The notes under the pieces: model-generated | The model's input: only the letters and a program-made list of their open reading frames with translations | Told to the model about the DNA's origin: nothing | Databases searched by the model: none | Shown here: positions 7,653 through 13,256 of the stretch, in pieces | How the letters are laid out: each line of letters opens with the position of its first letter | How positions within the stretch are numbered: position 1 is the first letter of the stretch | Source of the DNA: Clostridia bacterium | Lineage (GTDB): Bacteria > Bacillota_A > Clostridia > Oscillospirales > Acutalibacteraceae | Reading direction: 5' to 3' | Assembly (NCBI GenBank): GCA_017435305.1 | Contig: JAFSFH010000022.1 | Span: forward strand, 1 to 13,256 | DNA: 13,256 nt | Program-made: the position numbers and the translations under genes

Positions 7653-7821
7653 ATGGGTGTTTCGTTTTGTACACTATTTTCCAAGCTTTGTTTCTTATAT
7701 CTTAGTTTTGCCCCGTGGTAAGATAAAATCAGCAAAAGTTTTTGTGGGGAAGTGCGTCTATCCACTCTCTCACACACGAGTATGGACAACTAAAGCTTAT
7801 AGAAAGAAAGGAGGAAACCGA
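7653..7821. promoter_or_regulatory. Divergent control region between AraC and the peptide gene
   Basis: These 169 nt separate the AraC promoter from the 37-residue peptide gene and should hold the rightward promoter and any AraC operator. The stretch is AT-rich near 7680-7735. A weak rightward candidate pairs a poor -35 around TTAGTT with TAAAAT near 7723. No clear operator repeat stands out. AAGGAGG at 7808-7814 is the ribosome site of the peptide gene. Confidence 0.3.
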
Positions 7822-7935
7822 ATGAAATCGTATCTGTCGCCTCAAATCACCATCTTAGGCTATACCTCGGAGGAGGCGGTGGCCGCTCCGTTGGAAGGTT
7901 CCAAAACTTTTAATGATGGCGAATTAGAGTGGTAA
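7822..7935 (+). CDS. 37-residue peptide of unknown function
   Basis: A perfect AAGGAGG (7808-7814) lies 7 nt before the ATG, which strongly supports translation. The peptide starts MKSYLSPQITILGYTSEEAV, has a small-residue middle (AAPLEGS) and ends with an acidic tail, DGELEW. It has no signal peptide, cysteine or membrane segment. The M-(K)-x-Y-x-x-P-x-(I)-x-(I) start followed by an acidic Glu-Glu-Ala/Val segment resembles short uncharacterised peptides often seen in gut Clostridia; I know no function for them. The stop is 44 nt before the phosphoesterase gene, with no terminator between, so they are likely cotranscribed. It could be a small regulator, a peptide precursor or a translational leader. 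No peptide-modifying or export gene is in the window. Confidence 0.7.
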   Translation: MKSYLSPQITILGYTSEEAVAAPLEGSKTFNDGELEW

Positions 7936-7979
7936 ACCCTTAAGTTGCAGTTCCTAAAAACGCATAAGGAGGAAAGAAC

Positions 7980-10900
7980 ATGAAACTGCGTAAACTCATT
8001 GCCGTTTTAGCCGCCATGCTGATGCTGTGCTCCCTGATCCCTGCAGGCGCGATGGTATCCGCCGCAGCGGTTAATCTGATTGAAAACGGCGACTTTGAAA
8101 CCGGTAACTTTAACACCGGATGGGACCAGAGCTGGTATGCTCCCAGTATTGTCACCGACGTGGTGCACGGCGGTACGTATGCCATGAAGACCACCAACAC
8201 CGCCAACCAGTACCAGACCATGATCAAGACCAAGGCCATCACGGTTGAAGCCAACACCGACTACACGGTGACCTTCTGGTACTACTACGACGGCTCCGGC
8301 ACCGATGCAGGTGCCTATCTGTACGCCAAGGGCAACGCCAGCACCAACATCAGCCATATAATTGCCAATGGCTCTGCCAATCCCCGCACCTGGCAGAAGG
8401 CTACGCTGGAGTTTAACTCCGGCTCCTACACCAGTGTTACCCTGTTCCTGCAGAACAAGACCGCCAACACCGGCGGCACCTTCTACTTTGATGACGTATC
8501 CATGATCATCACCGGTAGTGATGTTCCGGAACCCGAACCCGAGCCGGAACCCACCTACACCAACTTTGTTGAAAATGGCGGCTTTGAGGCCGGCAACTTC
8601 AACACCGGCTGGGATCAGAGCTGGTATGCCCCCGCTATCGTCACCAACCCGGTGCACAGCGGCACCTATGCTATGAAGACCGGCAACACCGCCAGCCAGT
8701 ATCAGACCATGATCAAGAGTAAGGCCATCGCCTTGACCGCCAACACCGACTACACCTTGACCTTCTGGTACTACTACGAAGGCTCCGCTGCCAATGCCGC
8801 CGCCTATGTATTCATTAAGGGCAACGGCTCCACCGACATCAAGAACGTGGTGGCAGACGCCTCCACCGCCGGTGTGTGGAAACAGGCCACGGTGACCTTC
8901 AACACCGGCAGCTACACTTCCGTCACCCTGTTCTTCCAGAACAAGACCGCCAGTTCCGGCGGCAACTTCTACTTCGACGACGTGGTGCTGTACGACCCCA
9001 ACGAGTTCGCCGAGCCCGACCCTGAACCCGAAGAGCCGGAAGATCCTTGGGCCCCCGGCGAGGTGCCGGTGGTCCCCGGCAACGTGGTGACCAACGGCAC
9101 CTTTGAGACCGGCGCCACCAAGGGCTGGACTGTCTACGGCGACACCAAGGCTTCTGCCGATGCCGCCTATACCGGTAACTATGGTGCTGAACTGTCCAGC
9201 AACACCTCTTGGGGTAGCTTGATGTACACCACCGTCCCGGTGGAAGAGGGCGTCAACTACACCGTCTCCTTCTGGTATAAAGCGGTCACCGAAAACGTGA
9301 ACTTCCAGATTAAAGACGGTAATTCCTCCGGTGAGGTTCTCGCCAGCGATTCCTTGAGCGCAGCCGATTGGACCAAGAAGACCTACAAGGTCACCTCCGA
9401 TGCGGCGGCTCTGTATATCAATTTCTTCCATAACAGCTCCACCAACAAGAACCTTCTCTACGTGGATGACGTTCAGGTGTATCCCTCTCCCATTCTGCAG
9501 AATGGCGACTTTGAGACCGGCGACAACAGCGGTTGGGTTACCTATTCCGGCTCTACTGTCACCGCCGATGCCAAGAAAAACGGCAACTATGGTATGCAGT
9601 TGAACGGTTCCGGTAACTGGGGCAGTATGATCAACCAGAACGTCACCGTAGAACCTGGCAAGACCTACGTGGTCTCCGCCTGGCTGAAGGTGCTTGCCAC
9701 CGGTACCAACATCAAGATTCAGGACGGCGGATCCTCCGGCACTACCCTAGCCAACGGCTGGCACGATAAGGCTGAGTGGACCCATGTTGCCTACGTGGTG
9801 ACCCCCACCACCAACACCCTGCACGTGAACTTCCACTCCTCCGGCAAGGCTGTCACCGAAACGGTGTACGTGGACGACGTAGTCGTGACCGAAATTACCG
9901 ACGACGGTCTACTGGAGAACGGCGCCTTTGAAACCGGCTATATCACCCCCTGGATCGTGTACTACGGCACCGACGTCTCCACCGAGGCCGCCCATGACGG
10001 CTATTACGGTGCCCATCTGAAGGGCGACGGTAGCTGGGGTTGTCTGACCTATCAGGATTTCGCCACCGAGGTGGGTAAGAAATATAACTTCTCTGCCTAT
10101 TTCAAGACCATTTCCAACGGTTGCAACATTCAGATTGTGGACGTTGCCGGCAACACCACCATCGCATCGGCGTGGTACAACGTGACCGATTGGACCAAGG
10201 TGTCTATGGACTTTGTGGCTACCGGCGCCACCACCCGCATCAACATCTGCGGCGGCGGTAACGGTATCATCGAGAGCGTCTATATGGACTCTGCCGCCGT
10301 GGTCGAGCTGAAAGAGCCCTCCTATGACGGCTATATCTACAACGGCGATTTTGAGGCCGGTTCTCTCACCAAGTGGAACGTCTACCAGTCCACCGAGATC
10401 TCCGCCGAGGCGGCCTATACCGGCGACTACGGCTGTAAGATGATCGGCGACGGCAGCTGGGGCGCCACCCTGAACCAGACGTTTGACCTGGAGATTGGTA
10501 AGACCTATAAGATCTCCTTCTGGTATAAGGCTATTTCCAATGGTGTCAACTACACGGTCAAGGGTGACGTAGACGGTAAAACCCTGGCTTCGGCTTATCT
10601 GGGTACCGGTAGCACCGGCGCCAAGTGGGTGTACGTGGAGAAGACTTTCCAGTCCGCTTACAACACCTCCGCTACCCTGAACTTCTCCGGCTCCGGCAAG
10701 GAGACCCGCGACGAGGTTTGGATCGACGACATCAAGATCGAGAACCTGTCCGGCGACGAAATGGATCGCTGTGACAATCTGGATAACGGCGGTGTCAGCA
10801 TCCGCGATACCGATGACGACAACCGCGGTCTGGCGTTCCGCTTCTTCTTGAACGCTAACAACACGCAGTACGTCAAGGGCAACCAGTATGTGAGTGGTAC

Positions 10901-12728
10901 CGGTACCGTCAAACTGTTCCAGTATGACGAGGCCGTCGGCACCCTGCTGGAGACCGGCGCTGTGGTGTCCAACCAGTCCGGCGACAACCTGACCTTGGAT
11001 GCGGTAAACGGCAAGACCACCATCAAGGTTGCCGCTAAGTACCTGCTGGATTGGGAAGAGGACGCCATCGGCTTTGCCGTGCGTATCATCAACATTCCCG
11101 ATCAAGGTGTGAACACCGAGGTTTACGCCCGTCCCTACTATACCTATCAGATTGGTGACGAGATTGTCACCATCTACGGCGACGTCATCAGCGACAACTA
11201 CGCCGATGTGGAGGTTGCCCGTCGCACCAGGCGGGTGCTGATGGTGGGCGATGCCGCTACCTATGGCATGATGGATACCTATCTGTACGATATGCTCAAG
11301 AGCGCTGCGTACGATCAGGTCATTCTGGGTCACCTGGACGGCACCACCTATCACAAGAACGACGACAACGGCGAGTGGGTCACTTCCACTTCCGATGCCG
11401 CCACCGTCCTCACCGATGAGCGTTGGCAGTACGTGGTGGTCACCAACGATGCCGATTTGGAATGGGCCATCGCCAACAAGCCCTTTGGCGCACAGGTGCT
11501 GTATTACAACGCCACTACTACCACTGAAGCTGACGGCGTTATCCCTGCCGCTACAACGCTGGCCAACTTGAACACCGTCCGTCCTGCTGCTACCGAGGCA
11601 GAGAAGGAATACGCTGTCACCGTGGCGTGGTATTTGGCTTTGACCGGCGAGACGCTGGATCTCATCACCCAGCAGCCCGCCGAGATTGTCGCCTGCTACT
11701 TTGATCTGTGCCGTGCCGCGGCACAGGCCACCCATAGCCCCTACAGCGTCACCGACCTGACCGAGACCGTCCTGTTGGCAGGCGGCGACTATCAGATGCA
11801 GACCCAGGCCGCCGGCGACCCCGACGTAACGCCTCTGCTCAATGGCGCCAAGCCCGAAACCGCTAACGGTCTGTTTGACGGCTTCTTCTTCATCGGTGAC
11901 TACGGATACGGTTCCGGTCACGACGTGGCGACGGCCGGTACCCAGAGTCTGGATGCGGCCGTCTCCGACGTGGTCTATGGCAACAAGGTCTATACCGAGG
12001 GTAACCACGACGCTCCTACTGTGGAGCTGATTTCCCCCACCGGTCCCAAGGATCCTCTGGGTGCTCCCTACGGTGTGTTTGTCATCAATGAGAACGATTA
12101 CAGCGCCTATGGCGGCGGCAGTGCTGCCGTAGCCAATCAGTTGACCGCCTATTTCAACGAGAAGGTCAATAGTGACTGGGGCAACAAGCCTATCTTTGTG
12201 CTGTGCCACGTGCCGCTGCACTACAGCCGCCGTACCATCGACGAAAGCTGCGCTAAGAACGCCCTGCCTCTCGTAGAGGCTCTCAACGCCGGCGGCGAGG
12301 CCGGTCTGAACATCATTTTCCTGTTCGGCCACAACCACTCCGGCGACTACGACGCCTACATTGGCGGCGGCTCCATCTATCTGGCCAAGGGTGATTCCAT
12401 CCTGGTGGCCGATCCTACCAGCGTGAAGAACGCTCCCTCTGAGGTGGAGCTGAATTTCACCTATATGAACGCCGGTTACGTGGGCTATTACGCCAATCAC
12501 GGCTCTGAGGCGGATCGCACCCTGACCATGACCACCTTCCGCATTCAGGCGGACGGTTCGGTGATCATCAGCCGTTACGCTGCCGATGGTCTCCATAACC
12601 TGAAGGCCAAGGGCGTGCTCAACGACCGCGACCTGACCAACACCTACATTGTTGGTGCTCTGGATGAGACCGTATACGGTCCCCAGCGGGTCGTCACCGC
12701 CACCTCCGACGAACCTTACGAAGAATAA
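7980..12728 (+). CDS. Secreted multidomain calcineurin-like metallophosphoesterase with CBM-like repeats
   Basis: The protein has 1582 residues. AAGGAGG at 7966-7972 lies 7 nt before the ATG, and a signal peptide is cleaved near Ala28-30. Six carbohydrate-binding-like (CBM4/9/16/22-type) repeats begin near residues 31, 195, 369, 505, 644 and 785. Each opens with N-G-x-F-E-(T/A)-G and nearly all close with (V/F/I)-D-D-(V/I); Pro-Glu linkers follow repeats 1 and 2. Residues 934-1080 are a surface module with GVSIR and RIINIP. Residues 1085 to about 1245 resemble DUF4886 (SGNH hydrolase-like), but the G-N-S-x-T nucleophile motif reads GDAAT (1090-1094), so it is probably inactive. The C-terminus is a metallophosphoesterase: GGDYQ (Asp1270), IGDYG (Asp1307), GNHD (1341-1344), CHVP (His1410) and GHNH (1450-1453). 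It would hydrolyse a phosphate ester outside the cell, held to a glycan by the repeats; the substrate is unknown. No wall-sorting motif is present. It lies downstream of the peptide gene and divergent from AraC. Confidence 0.9.
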   Translation: MKLRKLIAVLAAMLMLCSLIPAGAMVSAAAVNLIENGDFETGNFNTGWDQSWYAPSIVTDVVHGGTYAMKTTNTANQYQTMIKTKAITVEANTDYTVTFWYYYDGSGTDAGAYLYAKGNASTNISHIIANGSANPRTWQKATLEFNSGSYTSVTLFLQNKTANTGGTFYFDDVSMIITGSDVPEPEPEPEPTYTNFVENGGFEAGNFNTGWDQSWYAPAIVTNPVHSGTYAMKTGNTASQYQTMIKSKAIALTANTDYTLTFWYYYEGSAANAAAYVFIKGNGSTDIKNVVADASTAGVWKQATVTFNTGSYTSVTLFFQNKTASSGGNFYFDDVVLYDPNEFAEPDPEPEEPEDPWAPGEVPVVPGNVVTNGTFETGATKGWTVYGDTKASADAAYTGNYGAELSSNTSWGSLMYTTVPVEEGVNYTVSFWYKAVTENVNFQIKDGNSSGEVLASDSLSAADWTKKTYKVTSDAAALYINFFHNSSTNKNLLYVDDVQVYPSPILQNGDFETGDNSGWVTYSGSTVTADAKKNGNYGMQLNGSGNWGSMINQNVTVEPGKTYVVSAWLKVLATGTNIKIQDGGSSGTTLANGWHDKAEWTHVAYVVTPTTNTLHVNFHSSGKAVTETVYVDDVVVTEITDDGLLENGAFETGYITPWIVYYGTDVSTEAAHDGYYGAHLKGDGSWGCLTYQDFATEVGKKYNFSAYFKTISNGCNIQIVDVAGNTTIASAWYNVTDWTKVSMDFVATGATTRINICGGGNGIIESVYMDSAAVVELKEPSYDGYIYNGDFEAGSLTKWNVYQSTEISAEAAYTGDYGCKMIGDGSWGATLNQTFDLEIGKTYKISFWYKAISNGVNYTVKGDVDGKTLASAYLGTGSTGAKWVYVEKTFQSAYNTSATLNFSGSGKETRDEVWIDDIKIENLSGDEMDRCDNLDNGGVSIRDTDDDNRGLAFRFFLNANNTQYVKGNQYVSGTGTVKLFQYDEAVGTLLETGAVVSNQSGDNLTLDAVNGKTTIKVAAKYLLDWEEDAIGFAVRIINIPDQGVNTEVYARPYYTYQIGDEIVTIYGDVISDNYADVEVARRTRRVLMVGDAATYGMMDTYLYDMLKSAAYDQVILGHLDGTTYHKNDDNGEWVTSTSDAATVLTDERWQYVVVTNDADLEWAIANKPFGAQVLYYNATTTTEADGVIPAATTLANLNTVRPAATEAEKEYAVTVAWYLALTGETLDLITQQPAEIVACYFDLCRAAAQATHSPYSVTDLTETVLLAGGDYQMQTQAAGDPDVTPLLNGAKPETANGLFDGFFFIGDYGYGSGHDVATAGTQSLDAAVSDVVYGNKVYTEGNHDAPTVELISPTGPKDPLGAPYGVFVINENDYSAYGGGSAAVANQLTAYFNEKVNSDWGNKPIFVLCHVPLHYSRRTIDESCAKNALPLVEALNAGGEAGLNIIFLFGHNHSGDYDAYIGGGSIYLAKGDSILVADPTSVKNAPSEVELNFTYMNAGYVGYYANHGSEADRTLTMTTFRIQADGSVIISRYAADGLHNLKAKGVLNDRDLTNTYIVGALDETVYGPQRVVTATSDEPYEE
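8070..10748 (+). repeat. Six tandem CBM-like repeats within the phosphoesterase gene
   Basis: Repeats 1 and 2 (about 8070-8515 and 8562-8993) are near-copies, sharing NFNTGWDQSWYAP and QYQTMIK, which indicates a recent duplication. Repeats 3-6 (about 9084-10748) form a second, shorter and more diverged group with SWG(S/C/A) and (A)-x-x-T-(G)-x-Y-G motifs. The two groups may bind different ligands. Confidence 0.75.
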
Positions 12729-12740
12729 ACAGTAATAAAA

Positions 12741-12773
12741 CCTCCCACAGCTGTAGGCTGTGGGAGGTTTTTG
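12741..12773 (+). terminator. Rho-independent terminator of the phosphoesterase gene
   Basis: An 11-bp perfect stem (12741-12751 with 12757-12767) has a 5-nt loop and is followed by TTTTTG. It begins 12 nt past the stop codon. Confidence 0.93.
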
Positions 12774-12820
12774 TTCCTATGGTTTATGGATGGCTTTAAT
12801 TGTCATATGTTTCCACCGGT

Positions 12821-13003
12821 TCAACATAATGATACCTACACGGACTTTACGATTCGTGCGTCACACCCGCGTCACGAAGAGGCATAGAACCACCGTGCAA
12901 TATGCATTTGCATTTGCTGTGTGATGGAATGTGAAAAGCGTATACCACCAGAGGAGTGCCCTGTTTTATGCATTCTTTGCATAAAACGGGGTGCTGTTCG
13001 CTA
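12821..13003. repeat. AraC-3' associated repeated element, copy B
   Basis: This is the partner of 6560-6741, of nearly the same length and the same order: the TCAACATAATGA boundary, TTCGTGCGT, a TGTGA block, a hairpin, then GGGGTGCTGTTCGCTA running into an AraC 3' end on the minus strand. The sequence left of 12821 is not shared with copy A, so the boundary is sharp on that side. Confidence 0.65.
12956..12994. terminator. Hairpin downstream of the AraC remnant, covarying with the one at 6693
   Basis: The core stem pairs 12959-12971 with 12979-12991 around a 7-nt loop, with one G-T pair, and can extend to 12956/12994. Compared with the hairpin at 6693-6733, at least three base pairs have changed on both arms so that pairing is kept. 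It is probably the old terminator of the truncated AraC gene. Confidence 0.6.
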
Positions 13004-13077
13004 TTTGCTTTGATATATTCGCTCGGAGGCATGCCTGTGTGCTCTTGAAATAAACGCCGCAAATGTGTTGTTTGCAA
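13000..13077 (-). pseudogene. 3' remnant of a second AraC-family regulator
   Basis: The minus strand encodes Q-T-T-H-L-R-R-L-F followed by QEHTGMPPSEYIKANS. This is the last helix of an AraC-family DNA-binding domain and aligns with Q-Y-F-Y-R-L-F-R-N-H-T-G-M-T-P-V-E-Y of the intact regulator. Everything upstream is missing. The expected stop is also out of frame: an AAATAG word aligns with the intact gene's end, but this frame reads through it. The fragment begins inside the U-tract of another gene's terminator, which marks a rearrangement junction near 13077. Confidence 0.7.
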
Positions 13078-13114
13078 AAAAGAAGGCTATCTGCGAACCC
13101 GATCACAGATAGCC
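13077..13114 (-). terminator. Minus-strand terminator abutting the AraC remnant
   Basis: On the minus strand a perfect 9-bp stem (13106-13114 with 13085-13093, loop 12 nt) is followed directly by TTCTTTTTTG. It would end a gene coming from the right of the window on the minus strand. Confidence 0.7.
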
Positions 13115-13256
13115 AGCTGTTTTGGAACCGATTTACGGAAACCTAATGATAATACATTGATTTACCTTCATACAAGTCATTCCATAGCATAAGGAGTTGA
13201 CGGTCTCCTCGCTAGAGAAGACGTATTTGTGTGAAGGCCGGGGCCGCACTGCCGTA
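13115..13256. other. Right-edge stretch, nothing recognised
   Basis: On the minus strand one frame is open from the window edge to a TAA at 13133-13135, 18 nt before the terminator stem. It could therefore be the last ~40 codons of a gene; the residues (ending IIIRFP) resemble nothing I know. No RNA gene or repeat is visible. Confidence 0.3.

Noticed and set aside
7600..7674. Longer AraC start at GTG 7674
   Set aside because: The added residues cover the -35/-10 promoter and are not part of the family fold; the ATG at 7599 has the ribosome site.
7300..7821. Upstream extension of the 37-residue peptide frame to 7300
   Set aside because: It runs antisense through the AraC gene and its promoter. 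AAGGAGG at 7808-7814 sets the start at 7822.
9909..12596. 895-codon open frame on the minus strand opposite the phosphoesterase gene (and a similar one at 8007-9431)
   Set aside because: Same cause. The sense frame has a signal peptide, repeats and enzyme motifs, while the antisense shows only Gly/Val/His-rich composition.
13188..13256. Possible rightward gene start at TTG 13197 after AAGGAG
   Set aside because: The Shine-Dalgarno word touches the start codon, leaving no spacer, and only about 20 codons are visible with no recognisable sequence.
1..13256. CRISPR array, tRNA, rRNA or insertion sequence
   Set aside because: Repeats here are coding repeats of 88-150 codons or the two-copy element; no short regular spacer pattern, cloverleaf or transposase was seen.

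Overview
The window looks like part of the chromosome of a spore-forming, Gram-positive gut bacterium of the class Clostridia (Oscillospirales-like). The evidence is long secreted proteins built from Ig-like and carbohydrate-binding repeats, strong AAGGAGG ribosome sites, an AraC-type regulator, and a fragment of an alpha/beta-type small acid-soluble spore protein (SASP). The placement is inferred from gene style; no rRNA or other marker is present.

Left part (1-6470): two adjacent same-strand genes for repeat-built extracellular proteins. The first (1-1740) enters from the left edge and shows six Ig-like repeats. The second (1776-6191), 35 nt downstream, has a signal peptide, about 300 residues that are one-quarter cysteine (75 Cys in residues 31-333), two Ig-like domains each followed by a Cys/His knuckle, three repeats of another surface module, and four Ig-like repeats closely related to those of the first gene. 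Directly after its stop, in the same frame, lies an orphan C-terminal domain fragment, then a strong terminator.

Middle (6471-7979): a mosaic of debris and regulation. It holds a SASP fragment, a 180-nt element that recurs at the right end, and an AraC-family regulator on the minus strand with a near-consensus promoter. Divergent from the regulator are a 37-residue peptide gene and then the large gene of the right part.

Right part (7980-12773): one gene for a 1582-residue secreted protein. It has six carbohydrate-binding-like repeats, a Clostridia surface module (the one whose fragment lies at 6192-6395), a DUF4886-like SGNH region whose nucleophile position is Ala, and a C-terminal calcineurin-like metallophosphoesterase with its metal motifs largely intact. 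A terminator follows.

Right end (12774-13256): a second copy of the 180-nt element, including a hairpin with compensatory base changes, joined to the last ~25 codons of a different AraC regulator. That fragment is cut off by the U-tract of another minus-strand terminator. The remaining 142 nt show nothing recognisable.

The likely functional unit is the AraC sensor plus the divergent peptide and phosphoesterase genes, which would act on a phosphorylated extracellular substrate or glycan. The Ig/Cys-rich pair would be structural or adhesive surface proteins. None of the visible C-termini carries LPXTG, dockerin or SLH signals, so attachment to the cell is unexplained. The best candidates for something undescribed are the secreted 75-cysteine domain, the dead SGNH plus phosphoesterase fusion, and the duplicated AraC-3' element.
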